In this document: one piece after another, positions 45,801-56,000 of the stretch
How the letters are laid out: each line of letters starts with the position of its first letter
Numbering within the stretch: the stretch's first letter is position 1
Assembly: GCA_011525785.1 (NCBI GenBank)
Contig: WYBT01000052.1
Location: 62,001 to 126,000, forward strand
DNA: 64,000 nucleotides
Direction: 5' to 3'
Source of the DNA: Planctomycetaceae bacterium
GTDB taxonomy: Bacteria; Planctomycetota; UBA1135; GCA-002686595
The notes under the pieces: generated by a model
Told to the model about the DNA's origin: nothing
What the model saw: only the letters and a program-made list of their open reading frames with translations
Database searches by the model: none
Program-made: the position numbers and the translations under genes

Positions 45801-47150
45801 GTGCGCGACATCATCTTCGCAATCATGATCGCGGCCCTGGTGCCGGTCAGCTTCCGCCGGCCGCTCGTGGGACTGCTCACGTTCTCGTGGCTGGCGTACA
45901 TGCGGACGCAGGATCTGTGCTGGGGCTTCGCGCGCTACCAGCGCTGGTCGTTCCTGGTCGCGATCGTGACCTTCGCGGGCTTCTTCTCGCGGCCCATCGA
46001 GCGCCTGTGGGCGCCGGTGTGGCGCAACTACGTGATGATCGCGCTGGCGATCTGGGTCGCGCTCAGCGTGGCGGTCAACCCGCTGCTCACCCACGGGCAA
46101 TGGGCCTCGGTGATCGAGTTCGCCAAGGTGGTGTACATCGGCCTGTTCACCACGGCCGTCATCACGCGCAAGGAGCACCTGCGCATGATGGTCTGGGTGA
46201 TCGCGCTGTCGTTCGGCTTCTACGGCGTGAAGATCGGGCTCGCCGGCGTGCTCAGCGGCGGCAACATCACGGTCAAGCAGGGCCCGGGCGGCATGCTCGA
46301 AGACAACAACAACTTCGGGCTGGCGCTGGTGATGGCGCTGCCGCTGCTGGTCCAGATCACGCAGGCCGAACGCAATCCAATCCTCAAGCGCGGCTTCCTC
46401 GCCATCGTGCCGCTGACGGCCATCGCGGTCATGGCGACGCACTCGCGCGGCGCATTCCTGTCGCTGGCCGCGGCCATCAGCGTGCTCGTGTGGCGCTCGA
46501 AGAATCGCCTGACCGGCTTCGCGATCGCCGCGGGCCTCTCGGTGCTGGCCTTTCTGCTCGTGCCGCAGTCCTACAAGGACCGCATCAGCACGATCCAGAC
46601 CTATGAGCAGGATGGCTCGTCCATGGGGCGCATCGCGGCCTGGAAGACGGCCATCAACATGACCAAGGCCAACCCGTTCTTCGGCGTGGGCTTCGAGAAC
46701 TTCCAGAACAGCTACTACAAGTACACCGCGGGTGGATCGGCCAGCGGCAAGAAGGTCGCGCACAACGCCTACTTCCAGATCATGGCCGAGTCAGGGCTGC
46801 CGGCCTACTTCCTGTACATGTTCCTGATCGTCGGGACGATGTGGTCCCTGTGGAAGATCCGCAGGCGCGCGGAGGAGCTGTACGCCACGAGCTGGATTCG
46901 GGACTACGCCGTGATGTTCGAGGCCACGCTGGTGTCGTTCATCGTGGGCAGCACCTTCCTCAACCGCGCGCAGTTCGACTTGTTCTATCACTTCGTGGCG
47001 ATCGTGATCGCCTTCGAGGCCATCGCGCTGCGCGAGTTCGCCGGACTGGGCGAGCGCGACGAAGACGAGCTCTTGCACGGCGGCGAGCTGCATGTCGTGC
47101 GCCCGCGCGGTTTCCGCAACACCAGCAGCGCGCTGCCCCGCGGCGCCTGA
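45801..47150 (+). CDS. O-antigen ligase-type membrane protein, exosortase A-associated kind
   Basis: 449 aa from GTG 45801, with 10-12 hydrophobic segments. RPLVGLLTFSWLAYMRTQDLCWGFA near the N-terminus and MLEDNNNFGLALVMALPLL in the middle match the exosortase A-associated putative O-glycosylation ligase family I know. SRGAFLSLAAA and HNAYFQIMAESGLPAYFLY are the Wzy_C/ligase core. It would polymerise or transfer glycan units in the cytoplasmic membrane. The polar C-terminal tail is 40 residues. Confidence 0.85.
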   Translation: MRDIIFAIMIAALVPVSFRRPLVGLLTFSWLAYMRTQDLCWGFARYQRWSFLVAIVTFAGFFSRPIERLWAPVWRNYVMIALAIWVALSVAVNPLLTHGQWASVIEFAKVVYIGLFTTAVITRKEHLRMMVWVIALSFGFYGVKIGLAGVLSGGNITVKQGPGGMLEDNNNFGLALVMALPLLVQITQAERNPILKRGFLAIVPLTAIAVMATHSRGAFLSLAAAISVLVWRSKNRLTGFAIAAGLSVLAFLLVPQSYKDRISTIQTYEQDGSSMGRIAAWKTAINMTKANPFFGVGFENFQNSYYKYTAGGSASGKKVAHNAYFQIMAESGLPAYFLYMFLIVGTMWSLWKIRRRAEELYATSWIRDYAVMFEATLVSFIVGSTFLNRAQFDLFYHFVAIVIAFEAIALREFAGLGERDEDELLHGGELHVVRPRGFRNTSSALPRGA

Positions 47151-47171
47151 GTCCCAGGCCCCGAGATCCCC

Positions 47172-49061
47172 ATGTGCGGACTGTGCGGAGTCAGCCTCGA
47201 CGACCTCTCGCGCGCACCCCAGCGCGAGCGCGTGCGCGCCATGGCGAACACCCTGGCGCACCGCGGGCCGGACGACGAAGGCGTGTGGATCGGCGGCGCC
47301 TCGGCGCTGGGCTTTCGGCGCCTGTCGATCATCGACCTCTCGGGCGGCCACCAGCCGATCGAGAACGAGGACGGCGACATCGCGCTCGCCATCAACTGCG
47401 AGATCTACAACTTCCGCGAACTGCGCGCTGACCTCGAGCGCAAGGGCCATCGCTTCAAGACGCGCGCGGACTCCGAAGTGGTGCTGCACCTCTACGAAGA
47501 GCACGGCGAACGCTGCGCCGAGTTCCTGGTCGGCATGTACGCCTTCGCGCTCGTCGACCGACGCGATCCGCTGCGGCCGCGCGTGCTGCTCGGACGCGAT
47601 CGACTGGGCATCAAGCCGATGTACTTCGCGCGCACAGTCGAAGGTCTGGTGTGGGCCAGCGAGGTCAAGGCGATCCTCGAGTGGGGCAGCACGCCGCGCG
47701 AGCTGCGGCCCGAGAAGCTGCTCGATTACCTCGTGCAGGGCTACGTCGGCGGCGACGACAGCGCCTGGTGCGGCGTGCAGCGCCTGCCTCCGGCGAGCAC
47801 GCTGTCCTGGCGTCCGGGCGAAGCGCCACAGATCCGACGCTACTGGGATCTGCCGACCGAGCGCCACGCGCCCAGCGCGAGCGCGGAGGAAATCCTCGCG
47901 CAGCTCGACACGGTCGTGGCCGAGCACATGATCTCGGACGTTCCGCTCGGCGCGTTCCTCTCGGGCGGGATCGACAGCACAGCGGTGGTCACCTCGATGG
48001 CCTCGCGCTCGTCGCAGGCTGTCGTGGCCTGCTCGGTTGGCTTCCGCGAGCGCGACTTCGACGAACTCGACCTCGCGCGCGCCACCGCGCAGCGCCTGGG
48101 CGCCGTGCACCACACGCAGGTGCTCGAGCCCGATCCCAAGCTCGCGACCGAGGTGCTGCCGTGGCTCTACGACGAACCGCTGGCGGACCCATCGACGGTG
48201 CCGACCTACTTGGTGTCGAAGATGGCGCGCGAGCACGTCACGGTCGCGCTGTCCGGCGACGGCGGCGACGAAGTCTTCGCGGGCTACCGCCGCTACGTGC
48301 ACGACCTCGCCGAGAATCGCCTGCGCAAGCGCCTGGGCCGCGCGGGCGTCGCGACCGCGGCCTCGCTCGGCGCGCACTACCCCAAGCTCGACTGGGCCCC
48401 GCGTTTCCTGCGCGCGCGGACGTTTCTCACCAACTTGGGCCGCACTCCAGCGCAGGCCTACTGGCGCAGCGTGACGCAGCTCGACCGCGAGAGCGCCCTC
48501 GAATTGCTCGCGCCCGATCTCGCGCGGCGTCTCGCGGAGCACGACCCGTTCACGCACTTCGAGCGCTTCTACTCGCGCCCGGCGGTCGACGATCCGCTCT
48601 ACCGCGCGCAGTACGCCGACTTCCACACGTACTTGCCCGACCAGATCCTGGCCAAGGCCGACCGCGCCTCGATGGGCGTCTCGCTCGAGGTGCGGCCGCC
48701 GCTGCTCGACCACCGCTTCGTCGAGCGCTTCGCGCCGCTGCCCGCGCGCGACAAGGTGCGCGGCGCACGCGGCAAGCACGCGCTGCGTGAGGCCCTGCGC
48801 TCGCGCGTTCCGCCCGAGATCCTCGACGGCCGCAAGCGCGGCTTCGACACGCCGCTCAAGCGCTGGATCTCTGGTCCGCTTCGCGGCGCAGTCGCCGAAG
48901 CGATCCAGACGCTGCCGCAGGAGTGGTTCCGCCGCGAGGTGCTCGTCCAGCGGCTCGAGGAGCACACTGCGGGCGCGCGCGACCACGGTCGCCTGCTGTG
49001 GAGCCTGCTTGTGCTCGAGCACTGGCGTCGCCGCCACGGCGTCCGCTCCCTGGGCGCATGA
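47172..49061 (+). CDS. Asparagine synthase-like amidotransferase, XrtA system type 1
   Basis: 629 aa. Cys2 starts the class II glutaminase domain (MCGLCGVSLDD), with LAHRGPDDEGVW and RLSIIDLSGGHQP. The synthase domain has GAFLSGGIDSTAVV (PP-loop) and ALSGDGGDEVFAGYRRY, and LEVRPPLLDHRFVE and GKHALREAL near the end. The family amidates carboxylates; members in exosortase A clusters are thought to modify uronic acids or surface glycans. It sits between the O-ligase-like gene and two glycosyltransferases in one operon. Confidence 0.92.
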   Translation: MCGLCGVSLDDLSRAPQRERVRAMANTLAHRGPDDEGVWIGGASALGFRRLSIIDLSGGHQPIENEDGDIALAINCEIYNFRELRADLERKGHRFKTRADSEVVLHLYEEHGERCAEFLVGMYAFALVDRRDPLRPRVLLGRDRLGIKPMYFARTVEGLVWASEVKAILEWGSTPRELRPEKLLDYLVQGYVGGDDSAWCGVQRLPPASTLSWRPGEAPQIRRYWDLPTERHAPSASAEEILAQLDTVVAEHMISDVPLGAFLSGGIDSTAVVTSMASRSSQAVVACSVGFRERDFDELDLARATAQRLGAVHHTQVLEPDPKLATEVLPWLYDEPLADPSTVPTYLVSKMAREHVTVALSGDGGDEVFAGYRRYVHDLAENRLRKRLGRAGVATAASLGAHYPKLDWAPRFLRARTFLTNLGRTPAQAYWRSVTQLDRESALELLAPDLARRLAEHDPFTHFERFYSRPAVDDPLYRAQYADFHTYLPDQILAKADRASMGVSLEVRPPLLDHRFVERFAPLPARDKVRGARGKHALREALRSRVPPEILDGRKRGFDTPLKRWISGPLRGAVAEAIQTLPQEWFRREVLVQRLEEHTAGARDHGRLLWSLLVLEHWRRRHGVRSLGA

Positions 49062-50233
49062 GGATCGCGGTGCTCACTTCGCTGTTCCCCAGCCGCGAAC
49101 GGCCCAACGAAGGCGTGTTCGCGCAGCGCCGCTGGAGTGCGATGGCGCGCCGCGGCCACAGCGTGCGCGTCGTGCATCCCTTGCCGTGGGCGCCGCCGCT
49201 GGGGCCCGCGCACTGGCGCGAGCTGCGCTCGATGGCGGAGCGCGAAGAGCGCGCGGGGATCGCGATCGAGCGACCGCGCTACGTCCACTTGCCGCGCCGC
49301 GCGCTGGGCAATGCCCACAGGTTCGCGGCCGCCGGCGTGGCGCGGCTCGAGGCCACAGAGCGCTTCGACGCGCTCGTGGCGGACTACGCCTGGCCCGCCG
49401 CCGCCGCCGCGCAAGCGTGCGCGCAGCGCGGCTGGCCGCTGTTGATCTCCGGGCGCGGCAGCGACGTGCTCGCCGTCGCGGAGCTGCCGCACTTGCGCGC
49501 CGAGCTCGCGCGCGCCCTGCGCAGCGCCGGCGCGTGGTGCGCGGTGTCCGAGCATCTGGTGCGCGCGATGGACGAACTCGCCGGTGAAGCGCGCGGCGCG
49601 CTGGTCGCCAACGGAGTCGACGGAGAGTTGTTCCGACCGCGCGACCAGGCCCAGGCGCGCCGCGAACTGGGGCTCGAGCGCGAAGGCCGGCTCGTGCTGG
49701 TCGTGGGGCACTTGATCGAGCGCAAGGACCCGCTGCTCGCGCTCGACGTCTTTTCACGCGCGTGCGCTGCCTCGCGGTCGCCCGCGCGCCTGGTGTTCAT
49801 CGGCCGCGGCCCGCTCGAGGCCGAGTTGCGCGCGCGCGTCGCTCGAGCAGGGCTCGAAGCGCGCGTGCAGTTGCTCGGCGAAGCGCCGCCCGAGCGCTTG
49901 GCGCTGTGGTACTGCGCCGCCGACGCCTTGTTGCTGACCTCGACGCGCGAGGGGCGTCCCAACGTCGTGCTGGAGGCGCTCTCGAGCGGCCTGCCGGTGC
50001 TCGCCACCGACGCCGGCGGCACGCGCGAGCTGCTCGAGTCCGATCCGCGCCTGCTCGCGACCTCGCGTGATGCGGGGGCGCTCGCTGCGCAGCTGAACGC
50101 GCTGCTCGCTGCGCCGCGCGAGCCCGAGACGTTGCGCGCGCTCGGACAGCGCTGGAGCTGGGACGGCGCGTGCGCCGCCTTGGAGACGCTGCTCGAGCGC
50201 GCCATCGCCGCGCGAAAGGCGCCCGCGCGATGA
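49058..50233 (+). CDS. GT4-type glycosyltransferase
   Basis: 391 aa from ATG 49058 (ATGA overlap with the previous stop). MRIAVLTSLFPSRERPNEGVF is the typical opening of GT4 enzymes from exopolysaccharide loci. LVLVVGHLIERKDPLLALD starts the donor domain, and TSTREGRPNVVLEALSSGLPV has the E-x7-E region. It overlaps the next glycosyltransferase by four bases. Sugar specificity is unknown. Confidence 0.9.
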   Translation: MRIAVLTSLFPSRERPNEGVFAQRRWSAMARRGHSVRVVHPLPWAPPLGPAHWRELRSMAEREERAGIAIERPRYVHLPRRALGNAHRFAAAGVARLEATERFDALVADYAWPAAAAAQACAQRGWPLLISGRGSDVLAVAELPHLRAELARALRSAGAWCAVSEHLVRAMDELAGEARGALVANGVDGELFRPRDQAQARRELGLEREGRLVLVVGHLIERKDPLLALDVFSRACAASRSPARLVFIGRGPLEAELRARVARAGLEARVQLLGEAPPERLALWYCAADALLLTSTREGRPNVVLEALSSGLPVLATDAGGTRELLESDPRLLATSRDAGALAAQLNALLAAPREPETLRALGQRWSWDGACAALETLLERAIAARKAPAR

Positions 50234-51459
50234 GGATCCTCTACCACCATCGCACACAGGCCGAGGACGGCCAGGCGGTGCACATCCGCTCGCTGCAACG
50301 CGCCTTCGAACAGCTCGGGCACCAGGTGTTCGAAGTGAGCCTCGTGCAGCGCGCGCAGTCCGCTTCAACCTCGGATCCATCGGCCGCTGCGCCCGCGCGC
50401 GCGCCCGCGTGGCGCGCCCTGACACGCCTGCCGCGCTTCGCGCGCGAACTCGCCGAGTACGCCTACACTTCGGTGGGGCGGCCGAAGATCGTCGCCGCCG
50501 CGCGCCAGCAGCGCATCGACTTCATCTACGAGCGCTACGCCTTCGGCAACGCCGCCGGCGTGCTCGCCGCGCGCCGCCTGGGGCTGCCGCTGATCCTCGA
50601 GGTCAACTCCCCGATGGTCATGGAGCTCTCCAAGACGCGCGGGCTGTCGTTCCCGCGCACCGCGGCGCGGCTGGAGAACTGGATCTTCGCGAGCGCGGAC
50701 CGCGTGTGCGTCGTGACCGAGGCCTTGGGCGAGATCCTGGTCGGACTGGGCGTCGAGCGCGAACGGCTGCTCGTCACGCAGAACGGCGTCGAGCTCGAGC
50801 GCTACGACTACGCCGACCGCGCGAGCGTGCGAGCCGCGGCCCGCTCCGATCTGGGTCTCGCTCCCGAGCGCGCAGGCGAGGTCGTGCTGGGCTTCGTGGG
50901 CTACTACCGCGACTGGCATCGACTCGACCTGGTGCTCGACGCGCTCGCCACGCCGCAGCTCTCGAGCGCGCGCCTTGCGATCGTCGGCGAGGGCCCGGCG
51001 CACGAGGCGCTCGTTGCGCAGTGCGCGCGCCTGGGCTTGAGCGAACGCGTGTCGTTCTGCGGCCCGCGTCCGCACGCTCAGATCCCGCGGCTGCTGCCGG
51101 CCTTCGACGTGGCGTTGGTGCCGGCGATCAATCCCTACGCTTCGCCGCTCAAGCTGTTCGAGTACATGGCCGCCGGACTGCCCGCGGTGGCGCCGGATCA
51201 GCCCAACCTGCGCGAGGTGCTGCGCGACGACGTGGAAGCCTTGCTGGTGAGCGCTGGCGACGGAGCGAGTCTGCAGCGCGCGCTGGCGCGCCTGGTCGCG
51301 GATCGGAACCTGCGCGAACGTCTGGGCGCGCGCGCGCGGGCGACCCTGCTCGAGCGCGAGTACACCTGGATCGGCAACGCGCGGCGCGTGGTCGAAGCGG
51401 CGCGCGAGCTGGGCGCCGGGCTGGGGCGCAGGAGCAACACGGCCCGCGAGCGGGCATGA
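50230..51459 (+). CDS. GT4-type glycosyltransferase
   Basis: 409 aa from ATG 50230, overlapping the previous gene by four bases. HHRTQAEDGQAVHIRSL is the acceptor-side loop, EVVLGFVGYYRDWHRLDLVLDAL starts the donor domain, and PYASPLKLFEYMAAGLPAV is the donor-binding region. It probably adds one sugar to the repeat unit right after its neighbour. Length is normal. Confidence 0.9.
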   Translation: MRILYHHRTQAEDGQAVHIRSLQRAFEQLGHQVFEVSLVQRAQSASTSDPSAAAPARAPAWRALTRLPRFARELAEYAYTSVGRPKIVAAARQQRIDFIYERYAFGNAAGVLAARRLGLPLILEVNSPMVMELSKTRGLSFPRTAARLENWIFASADRVCVVTEALGEILVGLGVERERLLVTQNGVELERYDYADRASVRAAARSDLGLAPERAGEVVLGFVGYYRDWHRLDLVLDALATPQLSSARLAIVGEGPAHEALVAQCARLGLSERVSFCGPRPHAQIPRLLPAFDVALVPAINPYASPLKLFEYMAAGLPAVAPDQPNLREVLRDDVEALLVSAGDGASLQRALARLVADRNLRERLGARARATLLEREYTWIGNARRVVEAARELGAGLGRRSNTARERA

Positions 51460-51472
51460 TGGGGGACTGGCG

Positions 51473-52153
51473 ATGCCCTGGGGAAAGACCAACTACCAAC
51501 GCTACTTCCCGAGCCTGACCTGGCAGGTTCGCCCGCAGGTCGAGGCGCTCGTCACGGCGCAGCCGCGCGGCGCGCGCATCGTCGATCTGGGCGCCGGCGG
51601 CCGAAAGTTGCGCGACGACGTCCTGTGCGTCGATTTCGTGCCGTTCCCGGGCACCAACGTGCTCGGCGACGTGCAGCGTCTGCCGTTCCGCGACGGCACG
51701 CTCGATCTGGTGATCGGCACCGGCTTGATCGAACACGTCGAAGACGAGCGCGCGCTGCTCGCCGAAGTCGAGCGGGTGCTCAAGCCCGGCGGAGTCGCGC
51801 ACATGGAAGTGCCGTTCCTGCAGCAGTACCACGACGATCCGATCGACTGCCGGCGCGTGACGCTCGACGGGCTCGGCCGCCTGATGCGCCGCGCAGGCCT
51901 CGAGCCGCTGCGCTCCGGCGTGCACATCGGACCGACGGTCACGCTGATCACGCTGTGGACCTACTACGCCTCGCTGTGGTTCGAGGGCGCGAACGTGCTG
52001 GCCAAGCTGGCGAACACCGCGGTGTTCCTGTTCTTCTCGGTGCTGCTGTGGCCGGCGAAGTTCCTCGACCGCTTCCTGGTCGACAAGCGCAGCGCGCACC
52101 GCCTGGCCTTCGGCGTGTACTGCACGGCGCGCAAGCGCGGAGGCGGCGCTTGA
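51473..52153 (+). CDS. Class I SAM-dependent methyltransferase
   Basis: 226 aa. The SAM-binding motif I is IVDLGAGGRKL, followed by the acidic strand CVDFVPF and by DGTLDLVIGTGLIEHVED and ERVLKPGGVAHMEVPF (motifs II-III). The C-terminal 70 residues contain hydrophobic stretches (FLFFSVLLWPAKFLDRF), so it may be membrane-associated. It would methylate a sugar or lipid intermediate. It overlaps the next gene by four bases (TTGA). Confidence 0.85.
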   Translation: MPWGKTNYQRYFPSLTWQVRPQVEALVTAQPRGARIVDLGAGGRKLRDDVLCVDFVPFPGTNVLGDVQRLPFRDGTLDLVIGTGLIEHVEDERALLAEVERVLKPGGVAHMEVPFLQQYHDDPIDCRRVTLDGLGRLMRRAGLEPLRSGVHIGPTVTLITLWTYYASLWFEGANVLAKLANTAVFLFFSVLLWPAKFLDRFLVDKRSAHRLAFGVYCTARKRGGGA

Positions 52154-53013
52154 GCGCGACGCCGTTGAACGCGCTGTCCTTCGACGTGGAGGAGTACTTC
52201 CAGGTCGCCAACCTGCGCGGCCACTTCGCGCGCGAGGACTGGGAGCGTGTCCCGCCGCGCATCGAGGTCGGCATGAACGCGATTTTGGGCGCGCTCGAGC
52301 GCCATCGCTCGCGCGCCACGTTCTTCTTCCTGGGCTGGATCGCCGAGCGCCACCCGCAGTTCGTGCGCCGCTGCCTCGACGCCGGTCACGAAGTCGCCAG
52401 CCACGGCTACGAGCACCTGTTCCTGCAGGACCTCGACCCCGCCGCGCTGCACCGCGACCTCGAGCGCACCGAGCAGGCGCTGATGGCCGCCGGCGCGCCG
52501 CGCCCGCGCGGCTTCAGGGCCTCGACCTTCACGCTCACGCGCCGCACGTGGTGGGCTTTCGACGTGCTGGTGGAGCGCGGCTACGTGTACGACTCGAGCA
52601 TTCACCCCGTGCGCCACCCGGTGTACGGCGTGCCGGGCTTCGAGCCCGGGCTCTCGCGCGTCGAGGCGGCCGGCGGCTCGATCGTCGAGTTCCCGGTCTC
52701 GACCTACCCGCTGCTGGGCCGCAACTGGCCCTTCGGCGGCGGCGGGTACTTCCGCCTCTTGCCCGGCGCGGTCACGCGCGCGCTCGCGGCGCGCCTGGAG
52801 CAGCGCGGCCGGCCGGTGGCGCTGTACCTGCATCCGTGGGAGTTCGACCCCGCTCAGCCGCGCTGCCCGGCGCCGGCCTTCAAGCGCTGGCGCCACTACC
52901 TCAACCTCGAGCGCACGTTGCCGCGCCTGGAGGCGCTGCTCGCGAGCATGCGCTTTGGAACCATGGCCGAGGTCGTCGCCGCGCACGCGCCCGCAATCGC
53001 CGCGCGGCGGTGA
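52150..53013 (+). CDS. XrtA system-type polysaccharide deacetylase
   Basis: 287 aa from TTG 52150, overlapping the methyltransferase stop. It begins NALSFDVEEYF, the signature start of deacetylases in exosortase A loci, with Asp12. RATFFFLGWIAERHP and GHEVASHGYEH follow, His85 and His89 being the other metal ligands. YDSSIHPVRHPVYG and LYLHPWEFDP are the later motifs, the last one typical of the DUF3473-type C-terminus. It would deacetylate the polysaccharide or its precursor. Its stop is 18 bases from that of the convergent TPR gene. Confidence 0.92.
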   Translation: MSATPLNALSFDVEEYFQVANLRGHFAREDWERVPPRIEVGMNAILGALERHRSRATFFFLGWIAERHPQFVRRCLDAGHEVASHGYEHLFLQDLDPAALHRDLERTEQALMAAGAPRPRGFRASTFTLTRRTWWAFDVLVERGYVYDSSIHPVRHPVYGVPGFEPGLSRVEAAGGSIVEFPVSTYPLLGRNWPFGGGGYFRLLPGAVTRALAARLEQRGRPVALYLHPWEFDPAQPRCPAPAFKRWRHYLNLERTLPRLEALLASMRFGTMAEVVAAHAPAIAARR

Positions 53014-53031
53014 GCGCGCTCGGCGTGGAGT

Positions 53032-56000
53032 TCAGCCGCGCCCGCGCAGCGCCGCTGCGAGGCTGCGCAGCGTGGCCAGCGTGCTCGCGCCCAGCGGGTC
53101 GGTGACCGTCGGCGCCAGGCTGTTGAACACCTCCAGCGCCTTGGCCGAGTCCCCAGCGCCCGCGCGGCGGCACAGCGCGACGCCGTAGAGCTGGCCGATC
53201 GTGCGCCACGACGCTTCGCGCGGCTGGCGCGCGCTGGCGCTCTCCCACAGGGCGGCGAGACTGGTCAAGGCGGACGGGAGCTTGGCGCGCTGCTGCATGG
53301 CCATGGAGCGCGTCAGCGCGACGCGGAAGGCCGGGTCGCTCGCGGTCAGTCCGACCAGCCCGCCGACGCGCGCGATGAGTTGCTCGAGCTCCTGCGTGCT
53401 CGCGCCGCGGCGCGACGAGAGCTCCACCAGATCGCGCGCGGCTTCGGGCTCGGGCGCGATCTCCAGCGCGATGCGCAGGGCCTCGAGCGCGAGCTCGTCG
53501 CGGTGCAGCTCGGCGGCGTAGCGTCCCCGCGCGCGCCACAACTCGGCCGAGTGCGGCGACCAGACCAGTTCGCTCTCGACCAGCGCCAGCGCGCGCGCCG
53601 GATCGAGTCGCGCGTAGTACTCGGCCCAGCGCAGCGTGACGCCCGGCTGAACGACCTCGAGGCCCTCGGGCAACTGTTCGCGCAGGCGTTCGAGTTCGCT
53701 GACGGCGTGCTCGGCGACCCACGGATCGGTTCCGCCTTCGAGCGGCCAGTTCCAGCGCGTGTTCTCCAGCCGCACCCAGGGATCCTGGCCGAACTTCTCC
53801 AGCAGGAACTCGAACTGCTGCTTGCGCACCGCATCGAAGGGCGGGCCCAGTTGCTCGCGCGCGCTGTCGAGGGTGGTGCAGAACTCGCGCAGCAGCTCCG
53901 GCGGCGGCGGCAGTCCGGGCAGCTCCAGCCGCGCGCGCAGGCTCTCCACGGCCACGCCCATCTGCTTGCGTTGGCGCGCGATGCGCGCGCGCTCGATCAG
54001 CACGTCCGCGCGTCGCGCGTCGGCGCGGAAGGCGCTCTCGATGTGCTGCGCCGCGCCGTTCCAGTCGCCGCGCAAGCGCGCCAGGCGCGCGTCGAGCAAC
54101 GCGGAGTCGGCCGGCGCGAACTGGCCCTTGCGCAGCGCGGAGCGACGCTCGTCGAGCAGCGCCAGCACGCGCGGATCGTCTTCGGCGCGCGTGCGCGCGA
54201 TCAGCGAGGAGAGCGCCACGTCCCAGGCCGGTGCGAAGTCGGGCCAGCTCTTGGTCAGCCCTCGCGCGAGCTTCTCCGCCAGATCGTCGGCGCCGAGCCA
54301 GGCGGCCCCGCGCGCGGCCAGGTAGGTCGGCCACAGCGCGCCGCGAGCAGGCGGGGCTTGCCGCGCGAGGTCCGCCACGGCCCAGGCGGCCCAATTGGGA
54401 TCGTCGAGCGCCGCAAGGCGCGCCAGCAGCGGTCGCGGGTCGCGCTGCACAGCGCTGGCGGGGAGCACGCCGAAGCCCTGCTCGGGGTCGGAGAGCGGCG
54501 CCGCAGGCTTCTCCAACGCGTCGAGCGCGGCTGCGAGCATGGCCTCGAGCGGCGTGGGCGGCGAGCTGTCCGGCGCGCCTTCCTCGACGCGCCGCTGCTC
54601 GATCTCCGAGCGCAACACGATGCGTGCGTCGGCGAACTTCTCACCCAGCGCGGCGAGCGCCACGAACTGCAGCCCGGTCGGCTGATAGGCGGTGGCGAGC
54701 AGTTCGGCGTGGAGCTGCGGGCAGTCGCCCCAGCGGCGCTGCTCGACTGCCGCGATGAGCAGGCCCAGCTCTGCGCTGCCGCTGTCGTCGTAGGCCAGCG
54801 CGCGGTCGAGCGCCTCGTTCGCGCCGGCGGCGTCGCCCACCAAGAGCGCGCACTGCGCCAGGCGCAGGTGCGCCTGCGGCGAACGCCACTTCACGCGCTG
54901 GTCGAGCTTCTCGCAGGCCAGCGCCGCGACATCGACCAGACCGTGCGCGAGCAGTTCGTCGATGGCCTCGAGGAAGCGCTCGCCGTCGAGCTCGACCTTG
55001 GCGTCGAGCAGCTTGAGGATGCGCTCAGCGTGTTTGGCCGCGCCGGTGCGCGCGGCGATCGACAGCATCAGCGGAGCTGCGCCGGCGAGCACCTTGGCGT
55101 CGGCGGTCAGTCCGGTGAGCTCGCGCTGTGCGCGCTCGTAGTCGCGGCGCTCGAAGTGCAACTCGGCGAGCAGCACCCGATCGGAGTCGGTGCGCGCCTG
55201 CGCCGCGATGCGCTCGAGGCTCGCGATGGCCAGTTCGAGCTCTCCGCGGCGGCGCAGCTCCTCCGCGCTCCAGCGCCGGCCCAGTCCAGCCGGGTCGAGG
55301 CGGACGAGCTCGCGCGCGCGCTGCGGGCCGAGCGTCTCGGCCGGCGCCTGTGCGAGCGCCGCGATCAGCGCCGGCGTGGGGCCTTCGATCTCGATTCGCT
55401 CGCGCAACAGGCGCACCGCCTGGCTCCACGCTTCGAGTCCCACGGCGGCCTCGCTCGCCACGCGCACCGCCGCCGGCAGCCGCGCGTGCGTCTCGAGCGC
55501 GCGCAGGCCCAGCGCGAGCGCCGACGCCAGCCGTCCTTCGCCGAACTGGTGCTCGGCCATGGCGACGAACTCGTAGCTCAGCCGCGCGCCTTCGGGCGCC
55601 AGGAGGTTCTGGCGCTCGAGCTCCGCGCAGTCGCGCGCGAAGTCGATGTTGCGACCCTTGGCGATCAAGTCGCCCAGCTCGCGCCAGCGCGGCTCGAGTT
55701 CGGCCGTGCGCTGGGGTAAGAGGCACATCGCGCGCGAGAGCAATTCCAGAGCGCGGCCGCGGTTGGGCTGCGCCTTGGCGAGTTCGAGCTCGGCCAGACG
55801 CATGTGCAGTTCGCCCGCGGGCGCGAACTCGGGCGTGGCGGCGGCCAGCGCGCGCTCGAGCGCGTTGATCTCCTCCGGCGCCGCGCCGCTCGCCCGCGCG
55901 CCCTGCGCGAGTTCGAGCCACACCATGGCGGTGGCGTTCTCGAGCGGCTCCGGGCCGCTGATCTGGAGCAGGCGCCGCAGCATCGGATTGGCCTCGCTCC